A DNA stretch of 64,000 nt from Thalassia testudinum (taxonomy: Eukaryota > Streptophyta > Magnoliopsida > Alismatales > Hydrocharitaceae): assembly GCA_037157565.1 (NCBI GenBank), contig JAZHRO010000013.1, positions 122,092,001 to 122,156,000 of the forward strand. The letters are read 5' to 3'. Both the position numbers and the translations under genes were made by a program. Shown here one piece after another: positions 35,126 to 46,772 of this stretch. Below the pieces are notes generated by a model, which did no database searches, was not told where the DNA came from, and was given only the letters and a program-made list of their open reading frames with translations. Positions within the stretch are counted from its first letter, which is position 1. Each line of letters begins with the position of its first letter.

Positions 35126-35187
35126 TGATTTTCTTCGCTATACTACGACGTGATATTTTCCTAAATACGACGATTTTCGACGCAACA
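35126..35187 (+). mobile_element. G-family LTR G1, right end
   Basis: 62 bp continuing the G1 LTR after element C: TGATTTTCTTCGCTATACTA to GACGCAACA. It aligns with the outer end of G2 at 11479-11545 in reverse. Confidence 0.7.
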
Positions 35188-35192
35188 CCTGT

Positions 35193-35569
35193 CGAACCTT
35201 GTCCTTTCCACCGTCTTCTTCAAGTTGGATAGACCCCTTCAGACCAACCCATGCCTCACCACCACCACCATTATGTTCACTAAGGTATGGCAAAGATTTT
35301 GAGGCATTTAACTTGGCTCGAGAGGGTCGTGCTATGTGTGATAGATCTCAGGTTGAACGTCGTCTCCCTTGACGCCAATAGGCCATCTTTCACAGCCCTT
35401 GAGCTCTCAACCTTTGCGAGAAGCTTCCCGATGTTTGTGTGATGCTCTTAAGCTACTTGGCAGGCTCTTAGGTGGTATCCAAAGCTTCCTCGACTTAAGT
35501 CCTTCTTCTTCCATCCACGACCTTCGTCGTGGCTCTGATTTCGTCAGCCATCAAAGCAATAAGGGGGGC
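35193..35569. other. Unassigned interval
   Basis: No gene or repeat family recognised. A plus-strand frame (35369-35575) has no recognisable domain. A small perfect hairpin, CCACGAC/GTCGTGG around CTTC, lies at 35515-35532. Confidence 0.4.
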
Positions 35570-36171
35570 ATTTAGTCCCACATCGATGGGTGAAAGGAAA
35601 TTTGAGGCATATAATTGGAAAAGCCTCCACAGGTTCTAGCTTGATCTACATGCCTGCAGAGGCATGTTACGCCTAAACTTATTCTGATTATAGCCATCTA
35701 TGATTGGGCCAAGAGGGCTAGCTTACGGGCGTATTGGGCCGAACTGTGGACTATTACGCATCGAACCCTAGACTATTATGTGTCAGACCCCTTTTTTTGA
35801 AGCAAGGAAGAAAGCCAAGTAAAAGAAGTGGAGTAAAGAAGAGTGTGTGAAGAGAAAAGTAAGGAGGGTTAATTAAGCTTATAGTGCACTGCGGTTAAAT
35901 TGAAAAATATTTTGTTTTGCAATATTTATTTTTTGCACTTGATATCTTTTTCTATTTTGAGCTTGCTTGCTTCATTTCTAAGTTTATATCTTTTACAACA
36001 AGTTCCTGTGCTTAATCATTAAAAAGAAGATAATGATAGTTGCACAAAACATTTGCCCCTAGTGAACGACCTTGGATTTCAAAATTCAAGATTTATAAAT
36101 TTAAAAGTTATTTTCATGTATTTCGATTATACTACAATACATTTTTATCAAACCTTGATTTGCACACATCA
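35570..36171 (+). mobile_element. LTR of element K (5' edge uncertain)
   Basis: The right end (CACATCA, 36171) is fixed by the primer-binding site a few bases on. The inner part has the usual U5 signature GTGAACGACCTTGG. The left end is unknown. The promoter part contains GTCCCACATCG (35575-35585) and a TATA-like ATATAATTGG 24 bases on, a combination also seen in short TRIM-type plant LTRs. GGGCTAGCTTACGGGCGTAT at 35718-35737 also has a TRIM-like look. Confidence 0.5.
35575..35585 (+). promoter_or_regulatory. USE-like element plus TATA at 35610
   Basis: GTCCCACATCG matches the plant snRNA upstream sequence element (RTCCCACATCG). The 24-base gap to the TATA-like sequence is the spacing of Pol III-type U6 promoters, not the wider Pol II spacing. 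An 8-bp hairpin (35648-35667, ACATGCCT/AGGCATGT) and a T7 run (35792-35798) follow. No known snRNA is recognisable, and TRIM LTRs often carry the same motif. Confidence 0.4.
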
Positions 36172-36176
36172 CTTTT

Positions 36177-36194
36177 TAGCGCTGTTGCCAAGGA
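36177..36194 (+). other. Primer-binding site of K (tRNA-Asp type)
   Basis: TAGCGCTGTTGCCAAGGA, with four transitions from the consensus. The K leader runs to 36453, where D is inserted. Confidence 0.7.
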
Positions 36195-36904
36195 GCAATG
36201 CGCACTTACCACTATCTTTGCACATATTTTTCTTTTGTTTTTGATTTATTTGATTTCTAACCATTTGTCTATGATTGGTTGCTTTGAAGTAGTCATTTGA
36301 ACTTAACCCAAGTGAAGACAAGGGTAGGGTAAAGCTTAAGTCTACCGGCTTGGATCAACCACTCCATAGACAGGTTAGTTTTCTTCTTTCTTCCTATTCT
36401 CCCATAGTCCTTGTATATAGATAAATAAAAAAGGAAGACTTAGGATTGCAACCTGATTGCATAGCAATCATACAACCTAAATCACCTGAATTAAGCTAGA
36501 TTTCAGCATAACTTAGGAATAATGCATTCATAGGCATCGTAATTTGCACAATAGCTAGTTTATTAGTCATATAGATAATATCATTATTTTATGTACTAAT
36601 GAGAGATTATTTTAATCATAGATGATTTGAAGCCACGAATGACAAATCAGACCGGACAGATCTGATCTAAACGACGACGGGAGTCCAATGCTTTCGAAAT
36701 CGTCTTGATTAGACAACCAGGGCATCTTGTGTAGTCCATAAAAGAATAGAGGTCATGGAGCCAAAGGACAAAGATACAAGTCTTAAATGAAAAATCCAAC
36801 CGCACAGATGGATCCGGATCAACGATCGTAGTCCAACGGCACAAAAATCAACCCGATCGGAGGTCTACACCACCAGATACAAGGAAAAGAAGATAGACGG
36901 CCAT

Positions 36905-36926
36905 GATGGCACCACGTGGCGACATC
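36905..36926. promoter_or_regulatory. G-box-type palindrome in the 5' LTR of D
   Basis: GATGGCACCACGTGGCGACA, with a CACGTG centre and one asymmetrical base. Confidence 0.7.
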
Positions 36927-36980
36927 ACAGTCACCCCCTCATTGCCTCCCCATCTGAGAAGGCCACCCTCATGCACTATG

Positions 36981-37006
36981 GGCCATTGGATCTTCATCCA
37001 ATGGCC
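36981..37006. repeat. ATCC hairpin, perfect 11-bp arms
   Basis: Arms GGCCATTGGAT and ATCCAATGGCC around CTTC. Confidence 0.9.
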
Positions 37007-37060
37007 ACGAGCATGCCACGTCGCCCATCCAACCTCACCTCATCAAAGGAAGGAAGATCT

Positions 37061-37088
37061 CGACCGTTGGATCTTCATCCAACGGTCG
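37061..37088. repeat. ATCC hairpin, perfect 12-bp arms
   Basis: Arms CGACCGTTGGAT and ATCCAACGGTCG around CTTC. Together with 36981 it brackets the stretch before the tRNA-like module. Confidence 0.9.
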
Positions 37089-37124
37089 AAAATAAGTTCC
37101 CTTAAAACATAAATGCAACAAAAT

Positions 37125-37190
37125 GAAGGAGTAGCGCAGTGGTTCACACCTTCGCTCGTAAGTAAGCGACGCACGTTCGATCCGCAATGC
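37125..37190 (+). other. tRNA-like module in the 5' LTR of D
   Basis: GAAGGAGTAGCGCAGTGGTT (A-box), anticodon-like stem TCGCT/AGCGA and T-arm GCACG-TTCGATC-CGCAA. The other LTR of D has GCGCA-TTTGATC-CGCGC. The differences between the two are transitions at CpG sites away from a fully paired GCGCG/CGCGC stem. There is no acceptor stem. Confidence 0.65.
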
Positions 37191-38154
37191 ATGAGAAATC
37201 AGGAGAACGTTAGGCGTGGGTGCTATTGCCCATTGGATGGCAAGTGGAGCGTATGGATGCGACCATGTGGCACAATCTAAGCACGCCGTAGCTAGACATG
37301 GGAACCCATGCATGATCACAGGCACTTGCCTTGAAGCAAAAGCGAGGCACACGCGAGCATGAGTCATCCGATCGTAAGATCGAACAGTTGAGGATGATGT
37401 GGTCAAATTGAGCAAGCAGCGAGCGCAAAATTAAAGCGAGAGCGCAAGGAGCGAGCAGGAGTGTTTGATCACAGATAAAGGGCCACAGAAGAGCCACGTG
37501 TCACCACCAGGATTAATCCGAGCATAGAAGGTTATTTTGAAGGGTTTTGAGGCCTAATTAGGTTCATTGATCTCCCGATCGACGGATTTGATCAATCTTA
37601 AGGTTGTTCCATAAGATAAAGGGCCAAAATACCCTTTTTGCCCTTCATAAAAATTTTAAAAGAAGGCCAAAGCCCCCTTGGATGGATCATCTCTTCCATC
37701 AACTCCTGCTATGAACTCCAGACATCTCTTCCACCTTCTTCTCTGCGATCCTTCGTCCCTCTGCAACTCTACTCCGACCTTCGTCTCGGTGCTCAAAATC
37801 TGAGGTGCTACCACATCTCGCACAAGCATCCTACAAGCGACGTCGTTTCTCTACCTCCTTCTATCTCTCTATTTGTCTCTCTCTCTATCTCTCTCTCTCA
37901 AGTTATCTATCTGTATCTAGTAGCATTCTCTATTGTGAAAACTCTATCTAATTATAATAAAATTTTGATCTTCTCAATGCATATAAATATTTGTTTAGAG
38001 CAAGTTCTATTGAAAAGTTTTTGCATAAATTGTGCTTGCATTCCTGCGAACGACTCGATACTCACCGATTTTTATAAATTTATTTGTCGACGTGTTTTCA
38101 CATTATATTACAACTAAATAATCTTTTAAAATGCGATTTATGCGTCGAATAAGT

Positions 38155-38172
38155 TGTCACCGTTGCCGGGGA
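38155..38172 (+). other. Primer-binding site of D (tRNA-Asp type)
   Basis: TGTCACCGTTGCCGGGGA, two differences from consensus, three bases after the LTR. Confidence 0.9.
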
Positions 38173-39592
38173 GGCAATGAAAATTTTTAAAGCTTTTCAG
38201 GTGCTTATTCGAGATCTCTAACTTGTTATTTTTCCATTGATTTCAGGAAGCAAGGAAATCTGAATCGAACATGCCAACAGAGAAATCACGGGTTCGAACC
38301 TCAGGTAAGTACCCGTAGTTTAAATTAATTAGATTTAGGATTTGCTTGAACCTTAGGATTAGTTATAATATGCTTGATTATTGAAAAAAAATCTCTTGAT
38401 TTTCGGGCAAAATAAAGTCATATCTTATAAATTCAATTTCCAAAGATTTGTACGTACATAAATTCTCAAATTTTTACTAGACGTGAGATTTGAAGTTGGG
38501 AACAACATATTCAAATTTTGCACAAATCTGAGTTATAAAAAAATTTTAAAAATTCACATACTGATCTATTATAAATTCAGTTACTGTTCCTAATTTTATC
38601 AGAGTTCAAAATATCATAGGAATTTTTATACAGCACTGATTGACTTGAAATTTATGGAACTGAATTTCTAAGATAATCAAGAATTTAGGAAAATTCTAAA
38701 AAAATTATTTCTTGCACATTTGTTTGCATGGATTATCCAATCATGAACTGGGGGTCAAAATAAACTATAAAACTCCCAGTACACTTTAAATCAAAAAAAA
38801 TAGAAACCGTGCATTAAAAATTCTTGAAAAATATTTTTTGAGTGCCTAGTTAGTGGTACAATAGGCTCAATTGATTGCACTGCTTGAGTCACACCACTAA
38901 GCTGATTTTTGGACATAAAAGAACATATAGCAACTATCTGTGTGTAGGGTTTCAAATTAAGGGTAGAGCATACCTGCATTTCCATACTTAAAGGAAATAT
39001 ATCAAACAATTGATATTTGCAAAACTCTTGTGTGCCTCATCAGAACCTTGATTGAAGATATTAACTCAGGTGAACCCTAAAACGCATTAACATAAGAATT
39101 TGAATCTTAAAATTCACTTCATCAAGAAAAATTGCTTGTGAACCCTTTTTGCCTATGCCCTTCATATCTCTAAAATCAATCTTAAGGGCAAACACCCCCT
39201 AATGCCCATCATATTCCAAAAGCACATCAAACCCAAGCTTAAAATTGAGTAGATGTGCCCTAAGTAGGACTAATAGACTTGGGGACTTGAAACTAGATTG
39301 GGCTAAGGTCAATGCCTTGTCTACTTGGACCCATTGGTGATAAGAAAAGTCGGTGTGGTAACCACGTTAACCCTTAGTGGTGTCCCACCATGCGGGGTAT
39401 CTTAGGGGGTCCCACCCTTCTAGCCAAGCAAGTAATTCAAGGATTGACCTAACCCAATTGTGTTTTGGGGAACCAGGATCAGGTCTATTTAGGGTTGACA
39501 CTCTAAGGACCAGTTTAATTGCTTGTATTGAAGGGGCAGGGGACTTCTCTCATCTGTCTTCTCTCTCTCACCTATTAACTTTCTTTTGGTAC
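38173..39592 (+). other. Leader of element D
   Basis: About 1.4 kb, AT-rich. It includes the start of the frame 39377-39766, whose first 72 codons are leader sequence also present in C. I see no gene here. Confidence 0.6.
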
Positions 39593-41144
39593 ATGCAAGG
39601 TAGAAGATATCAAAATCCTGATTTGCTACCACCATTAGAAAGAAATCCTAAGAGAAGACCTATTTATCCAAGATCTGAATCTAAACCATCTGCAATGGCT
39701 AGTCATCACGAGGAAGAAGAGATTGATGAACAAAACCTGGATCCTATGACTCTCTTACAAAGGTAGATCACTAAGCAGGGCCAGCATCATGACCGACAGA
39801 TGGAGGTCATAGTGCAGGCCATCACTCGACTCCAAAACGGAAGGGCAGACCAACCCCTCCATGACTTTTATAACCCTCCTAATGCCCAACCTGAACCCCT
39901 TTGTCAGGGTACCTCAGGATGGGGAAGATTTTGAACTCAAATCACAAATCATTAACTTGATTCCCCACTTCCATGGTCGTGACTCAGATGACCCCTTCCA
40001 CCACCTTGAAGAGCTCCTACACATAGGAAGAACTTTTGGCCCTAAAAACATGAATGAAGGTACCCTGATGATGAAGATGTTCCCATTCTCCTTGAAAGAT
40101 AGAGCTGCACATTGGTTGAGAATAATTGGTAGATCAATCCTAACTTGGGAAGACCTGAGAAGCACATTCCTAAAGAAATTCCTCCCCATAGGAAAAACTA
40201 ATGCCCTTAGATGTGCCAAAACAACCTTTAAGTAGAACCCTGGGGAACAACTACATGAGGCTTGGGAGAGGTTCAATGATTTAGCTAGGAAATGTCCCCA
40301 TCATGGGATTCCGAAGTGGCACTTGGCCCATATTTTCTATTATGGGTTGAGTGATAATCTGAAGACTTTTGTTGATGCAACATGTGGGGGCAATTTCCTC
40401 AGTCAAGATGCTAAGGGAGCCTTTCAATTGTTTGAAAATATGAGTGAAAATTTCCTCAACAATGCCTCAATATCCGCCTTTAACAGAGCTAATCAACCAA
40501 GGAGCAGAGTTTATGAAGTTAACAATAATTCACACTCGGTTGATTTAGGATTAATTTCACAACGATTAGACAAGGTGGAACTCGTGGGAAAGAATGTGGA
40601 GAATTTGGATAAGAAACTGGATAATCTTCTGAAGGGCGGGAGTTCCTTAGGTACACAATCTGGAGTAAATCCTATGCCTACCCAAGGAGTGCCTATGTTA
40701 ACCCACAACCAACTCCCCAACCCTCTAGGTCAAGAAATAGTGCACAACATCAATGACCTAACCATGGCTCCACCTATGAGCCAACTATACTTGGACCCAT
40801 CTCTTTCTGAGTAGCAAGGAGGGACCTTGATACCCTCGAATTCTGAACTAGGTAGCCCGATGCCTAGTTATCCTGAGGATGTGAATGCACTCCAGGGTTT
40901 CACTAGAAATGAACCTTATTCAAACACTCATAACCCTGGATGGCGCAACCATCCTAATTTTGTTTGGTCAAGTCAGAAACTCGCCCAGGGTCCTAACTCA
41001 ACTAAGCCAAACACTTACGGGCAACCTAGTAGGTACACACAATCACACGCATATCAACCACAACCTACACAGAAAAACCAGCCCCCTAACCTGAGTCTAG
41101 TCCTCAAAGAAATGAGAGAAATGAATCTGAGGCATAAGAAATGA
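39593..41144 (+). pseudogene. gag of element D
   Basis: Retrotransposon gag (structural nucleocapsid precursor). Likely start MQGRRYQN at 39593. The first part is acidic with LDPMTLLQ, and one frameshift lies at about 39900. The capsid-type core (39930-40500) has DPFHHLEELLHIGRTFGPKN, HWLRII, and FYYGLSDNLKTFVDATCGGN. A coiled segment LDKVELVGKNVENLDKKLDN and a Pro/Gln/Asn-rich tail end at 41144. In-frame stops are at 39767, 40236 and 40815. At 40236 C has CAG where D has TAG. No CCHC zinc finger is visible. Near-continuous reading despite the stops implies recent decay. Confidence 0.8.
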
Positions 41145-41356
41145 ATCAATTGAGGACAGAATTGATGGGATGACTGGACCAGCTAGTAGATGCTAAACAA
41201 CATGGGATGCTGTCATCCTAACCCATCCCAAACCTAAGGAACTTCAATAGGGTTAAGTAGCACAACACACAAGAGCAACAAGCACACCTAATTCAGTCTG
41301 CTCTGCAGCACCCACCAGGCTTTGTTAATCCTAACCAAACCAAGGCTCAACCCATT

Positions 41357-42430
41357 TTGCAGAACCCACCTTACCCTTCTAACCTTAATGCACATGCTTA
41401 TGTTGTCACTTTGAGAAGTGGGAAACAAATCCAAAATCCTTCTACATCAAAATCTTATCAAGATCTTGAGGAGCCTGAATCTGACATGGGAGACCAAGCT
41501 AATCTAGAAAACAAGACTCAGGATTTGAATACTCATGATTTTTCTCAAGCACCTTTTCTTGAAGCCTTGATCAAACCCAGGGAAAAGAAAATCGATGAAT
41601 CTAAGGAGTGGCTTGAGATTCTAAAGCAAGTCAAGGTAAATATACCACTCCTTGAGGCTATTGAGAACATCTCAGCCTGTGTGAAATTTTTGAAGGAATT
41701 ATGCACACCAAAATGCTAGGCCAAATCATTAAAAAGGGTAGTGATTTTTGAACAAGCTAGTGCCATCATCATAAATAGGCTCCCTCCTAAAAAGAAAGAT
41801 TTAGGGACCTCCTTAATTTCATGTGAAATAGATGGATTCATCTTGGATCGAGCCTTACTGGACCTTGGTGCCTCCATCAACTTAATCCCCACAGAATTAT
41901 ATGAAGAGTTGAATTTAGGCCCCTTGCAACACACTGAAGTGACCCTTTAGCTCGCTGATAAGTCAACCAAAATTCCGAAGGGCCTTCTGCAGAATGTGAC
42001 TATAAAAGTGAGGGATTTTGAGTACCCTATGGACTTCCTTGTTCTAGATATGGAGGCATCAGAAAACCTGAACCACACCCCGATAATCTTAGGGAGATCT
42101 TTCTTGGCTACTGCCAAGGCTCTAATCAACTATGAGATGGGGATTATGCACATCATCTCTGGATTGAAAAATTGTCAAGTCAATATCTTTAAAACTTCCC
42201 AAAAGAATAAGGTGAATTGTGGTTCCATCGAGGTTGTAGGAACAATTGAACAAGTTTTGGCAATTCACACTAAAGATGATCTGAATCCTACGAAAGCTCA
42301 AGACCAGCACGAAGAGAAAGAAGGGGATGTACTTGAGGATAATTCCGATCTACAATCTCCCATGGAAAATCAAATCGAACAGGACATTAGTGAGATTGAG
42401 AAGCTCCTGGGGGTAACTTATGATGAATAA
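41357..42430 (+). pseudogene. Aspartic protease region of D
   Basis: One frame with stops at 41720, 41949 and near 41951-41995. After a linker (VVTLRSGKQ at about 41404), the retropepsin core has DLGASINLIP, with the catalytic Asp codon at 41861. The flap/hydrophobic region follows and then ILGRSFLATAKALI (about 42087), typical of Athila/Tat-type plant proteases. The C-terminal part (to 42430) is acidic and continues into the tail ORF. In autonomous relatives reverse transcriptase would follow here; it does not. The enzyme would process gag in the particle, but this copy is interrupted. Confidence 0.8.
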
Positions 42431-43051
42431 GATAAAAGTATAAAGAATCCTTAATACATCCACCTTGAAATTCAAGAACTTTTGAATTCTAAGGGAGTTA
42501 AAGAAAATGGACAATCTAAGGACATGAACTAGGAAGTAACCCCAGAAGAAGTTCAACACATAATGGATTGGGGAAAAACTTATAAGCCAACTGATTCAAA
42601 TGGATGGCTTGACTCAGAAGAAGTGACTTCGGATGAGGAAGAGGAAGTTTCTGATGAAGATTTTGATGAATTCCACACAACTCTACCCCTATCCTCATAT
42701 GACCCATAGCCTGGAGAACTCATGATTTTTGATATCAACTACCATTATGAAGACCCTTATTACTCTGATTCAGAACTATACATAATTCTAAATCATGATT
42801 TCAATCCAGACTCTATACCACCTCTTCTTGATTTGTGGAATTGGATTGATAGACATGATCTACAATTTGAACCTCACCCACCTGACCCTATTTCATATTC
42901 CAAATTAGAAAGACTCTTTGGAATAGGGCTGCATCATCAACTGGTCCGCATTTGTGGATTACTAATTTTGGGACCAAATGATCATATCTTTCTACTAATG
43001 TTAAATTCCCCTGCAACTATTATTACTTCTCCTCTTAACTCACAATATTGA
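42431..43051 (+). pseudogene. Tail ORF of D
   Basis: Same frame as the protease. Sequence: an acidic stretch, DSEEVTSDEEEEV, then MIFDINYHYEDPYYSDSE (from 42722), and finally LFGIGLHHQLVRIC with HIFLLML (42910-43005). It has stops at 42431, 42456, 42528 and 42707. The tail motif R/K-L-F-G-x-G-L-H-H-Q-L-V-x-I is shared by B, C, E and F. No known function; it is not an integrase or reverse transcriptase sequence. Confidence 0.65.
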
Positions 43052-43254
43052 ACTACATATTTTTGGGTTTAAGTCTGGCAAATGATGTTAAACTTAAAGC
43101 TAGTTGGGAGGCAACCTAGTATTCTTTACAGGCAGTTTTGCATCCTCTGCATCCATGCTGACCTGGATCAACAAGCATAGTCAGGTGATATCCCCTCTTG
43201 CTTATTATATTTTAATTTTCATGCATACATTTCAATGAGGACATTGTAATGAAT

Positions 43255-43266
43255 AGGCATGGGGGG
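43255..43266 (+). other. Internal polypurine tract of D
   Basis: AGGCATGGGGGG, preceded by GAGGACATTGTAATGAAT, as in C. It precedes the 3' noncoding domain. Confidence 0.75.
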
Positions 43267-43759
43267 TTGTACATTGCATGTCTTATCTTTATGTCAAAAA
43301 AAAAAAAACATTTAGGCAAAAGGAATTTTTACTAAGATTTTATTAGGGATTTATTCTTAAGTTGATTCCTGAGTTTAGAATCCAGTACAAATTCACACTT
43401 ACACATAGAATTTGCAATGGATCCTCTGTGAAGACAAATAAACATCTTTAGTTTGTCGAGAAGAATTAATGCTTCTCCTAAACCCTTGGACAGTAATTAG
43501 GGAGCCAGGAAAACTATCTTCTAATAGATCCACCAAACAAGTATGAGGTGAGAGTAGAAAGTCTACTAGTGCTCTAAGGCTAGTATGAGGAATCTTAAAC
43601 TATGGATAATGAGATAATTATACTCGGAGTTAGGCATAGTTTTCGCTCTTGGTTTATATGTACAAGTTCTTAGGGTGAATCTCTTGAGAGCCACCAAATA
43701 AGGCAAATACGCAGTGAGCGAGTTCTGATAAAACTAGGACTAAGGTGGATGGTCACGAC
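43267..43759 (+). other. 3' noncoding domain of D, left half
   Basis: Decamer sites CCACCAAACA at 43530 and CCACCAAATA at 43691. Interrupted at 43759 by F, with target duplication ACGAC (43755-43759). Confidence 0.8.
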
Positions 43760-45542
43760 TGATAAGTCCACTTTTGTGGACTATTATTTAGCCTAAGTAC
43801 TATTTAATTATTTGTTCTTAGTTGTTAATTAATTAGGAGTTATATGGCAATTTACCTTGGCCTACATTTGATTTTATGCTTTAATTTTATATTTAATAAC
43901 ATATGTTATGATAATATAATTTATTTGATGAATACAGGCTAGGTACAAGAATCAGGCACTCATTTTTACTTCTATAAGACGTCTTGGATTTGATTGGACA
44001 TTTGGAACTGCTATCACAAATTCACGGCATTACATTTTTTTTAAGATGTCTGATGCTCTAGTTAGACGTCTAAAGAAGAAACTACCCGTGCTTATCTACC
44101 ATTCCAACCACTCGCGATAGTCGCGAGTAGTTGGAGACACTTGAGGCCGAAGGAAAAGGAGGAAATTTTTGTTTAAAAAGAAGCCACATCCACTAAGGGA
44201 AGGATCTTCCCTCCCCTGGCGGGGACTCCTCCATCTTCTCCACCGTGAAGGAGGCGAGCACCGTGGAACCAGTGAGCACTATGGCGTAAGCGTTCTCCAC
44301 TGCCACCAACCACCATCACCGCAGTGGTGCATGGTGACAGCGTGCATCACCACCTCTGCAACCGCATCTGCAACCCACCACCATCCGCGACTTTCCCCCT
44401 TAGCCGCAGACCACCAACAAATCCCGCTAGCCCTCTCACCGCAGCTGCATCACCTCCTTGCACGCCCTCTTCATGCATGCACAACCAGCCATGCGCACGC
44501 TGCGTGCACCTGTCGACCTCCGCACGCGGCTGCACCCATGCACCTGTAGCCACACGCCTACACCGCTCGCCAGCGCTCCAGCTAGCGTGCCCGCGCTCCT
44601 CGCGTGCGCATGCATGCACGCGTCGCTAGCAGCCATCTTCGTCTTCTTCCTTCCAACTGGCCACCTGCAACTCCAACAGAAGAACCTAAAGTGTAGCCCG
44701 CCCCCCTCACCGACCATGCCACCTCGGGCCATCTCCTTCTCCGCCAAAACAACTGGAGTGCTCTCCTCGACCCCACGACCTCAACCACACCACTAGCCGC
44801 ACCAACCGCCAACTCAACGGCTGGCCGTCGAGCCTCGCCACCGACAGCACCCAAAGCTCCGACTGCCCACTGTTGGCCACCTTCATTGATGCCATGACCA
44901 CCAACGTGAAGCCCGAATCCCGGCCGATCTCCTCCGAGCACCACGCGTTCAGCCCTGCCCTCTCCTTCACGCGAGCACGAGGGGAAGCAATCCCCTGTTT
45001 TGTTACAGTGAAGGTTGCAATTAGTAATTACGAATAATGCCATTGTAGAGAATAGTATTCGTTTATTTATCTCCTTATTATAACAAGACATAATTGCATG
45101 AATGTCCCTCAAGTTTCATTGAATGACGAATAGTGCATTTATTTCTTAACTAAGCAAGTATGGGATATTGATTATAGGGAATGGGTTCAGTTTTGATTTA
45201 TATTAATGATATTTGTCAGTACTACGATTACGATTCACATATGTCATAGTGGTGATTTTACATAAAACCTCCCTATATTTTTAAGTAATTACATAAATGC
45301 TAAACTTATGTTGAAAATGAAGTGCAATAGCTAGTATGCATACCCACTGAGATTCCCGAATAAACGAAGTACAATGCACTAGTTTAAATAGGCTAATTCC
45401 TCTCTGTGGAGATGACATAACTATTTTCATGGTTAGATTCTAAGAATTAAAATGTTTTGAAAAGCGATTTTCTACCACACGATTACATACGACATGTCAT
45501 TTCATGCTAAAGTTTTTATCAAAAACGAAGATCGCTCTTTCA
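43760..45542 (+). mobile_element. 5' LTR of F
   Basis: 1783 bp, TGATAAGTCCAC to GCTCTTTCA. It carries GACGTC-like motifs (43977-44080), a GC-rich block (44290-44990) that makes long overlapping open frames on both strands, and an AT-rich U5. The ORFs in the GC block are not supported as genes. Confidence 0.9.
44290..44990. other. GC-rich block inside the 5' LTR of F
   Basis: About 60-65% G+C by eye against a roughly 40% background, with many CCACC/CGC words. The same block is in the 3' LTR (50880-51540). It may derive from captured host DNA, but no protein domain is recognisable. Confidence 0.5.
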
Positions 45543-45544
45543 AA

Positions 45545-45562
45545 TAGCACCGTTGCTGGGGA
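45545..45562 (+). other. Primer-binding site of F (tRNA-Asp type)
   Basis: TAGCACCGTTGCTGGGGA. The leader continues to 46772 without a supported gene. Confidence 0.85.
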
Positions 45563-46772
45563 GGAAACACGCCTAATAATTTTTTCGAGAATTTTATGTT
45601 ATTTTTATACTATTTTGAAATATTTTCTGAATTACTAACTGTGGATCTTCTTCTGTGCAAAAACACGCAACGATTGCGATGGGTGCATACGGTGGAGATG
45701 ATCATTTTGGTTGACCTTGACGCCACTTGGAGGCCAGCAACGGATGCTTGTGGGCCTTGATCCCATGCACGTAGACGTATGGAGGAACCTTTTTCTGATT
45801 TAGTCATTAGATCGTAGTTTAGATTTAGTTTAGATAGACATTAGAATTTAATTTCTATCTTATGGACCCTTGTTGGGCATTTTTGGGATCGTGTTCCCAG
45901 TGTTTCTTTATTTCTTATCGCTCTTGTATGTGGGAGCGTATTTTCGAGAGCGTGTTCCCATTTTATTTAGAGTATAGGATTATTTGAATTATTTGAACTG
46001 CATGTTGGTTAGTTTGTTAGATTAGCTTTGTTTGCTTCTTATTAAATATATATATATATTCGAACAGCCTGCTAGAAGTTGCATATCTGTAGGGTGGCCA
46101 TCTAGGATTGAATGAGCAGCATCTAGCTTTTCTTTTTGCATTGAAAACATCCTGCATTGAAGAAAGCTGGAGTAAGGTATGTCTTTTTCTTGAGCATCAA
46201 TTACCTGTCATGCATCTTCATTGAACCTAAAGCTAAGACCACTAAAGTGCTTGAATCGAATTAATTCAGTGGTCACTTTAAAAATTAGGACCGCTAAGAG
46301 GTTAGACCTTAAAATCTGACTTAAAATTGTGTGCAAAAGGATCTTGGTTGCGAGATTTCAAAACTCAAAATGTGAATGTGTGTTGCACACATGAGACACT
46401 ATGCACATCACACATAAGGTCACTAGATAAATTTCTACCTATTCTCTTTTGCACCACAAGGGAAGTTAGTCAGAAATCAACAAGCCTATCCACCAAGTTA
46501 CTTTTATTCCTCGTGTGTGAGCTCAATTCGAGACTTCCATCCCTTACAAGTAGGTTATAGGCACCAACGAAGGTTGGCCTAGGAAGTGTAATTCTTGAAA
46601 AACTTGTTTGGCCACCAACTGAACATTTAAGTCTAAGACCTAGAATCTACTAAAAATAGATCCCACTAGATTTGTGTTTGTTTTGATAGCGATAGAGCTC
46701 TCTAGGAAGTTTCTGCTTGTGTTCTGAATTCTTTTAAATCCTAAGAGAGTTTAGCCTATTTAATTAAAAGAA

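Larger units (their letters stand above)
36454..38151 (+). mobile_element. 5' LTR of D
   Basis: 1698 bp, TGATTGCATAGC to CGAATA (terminal CA decayed to TA). U3 order: G-box-type palindrome 36905, ATCC hairpins 36981 and 37061, tRNA-like module 37125, GATC palindromes near 37366 and 37570, AT-rich promoter region near 37647, then CT microsatellite 37860-37900. Confidence 0.85.

Noticed and set aside
35369..35575. 68-codon plus-strand frame
   Set aside because: No recognisable domain, no partner copy to test conservation, and it ends in the K promoter region.
37125..37190. Functional tRNA gene
   Set aside because: A- and B-box-like motifs are present but there is no acceptor stem, no proper D-arm and the anticodon loop has 8 bases. 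Treated as an LTR module.
39377..39592. Upstream in-frame extension of gag in D
   Set aside because: The same segment in C (31914-32174) belongs to the leader; the gag-like sequence begins at MQGRR.
44582..45112. Long open frame on the minus strand (176 codons) and overlapping frames in 44169-44796
   Set aside because: They lie in the GC-rich block of the F 5' LTR, overlap on both strands, have low-complexity composition and recur in the 3' LTR (50872-51588). High GC lowers stop frequency, and no domain is seen.
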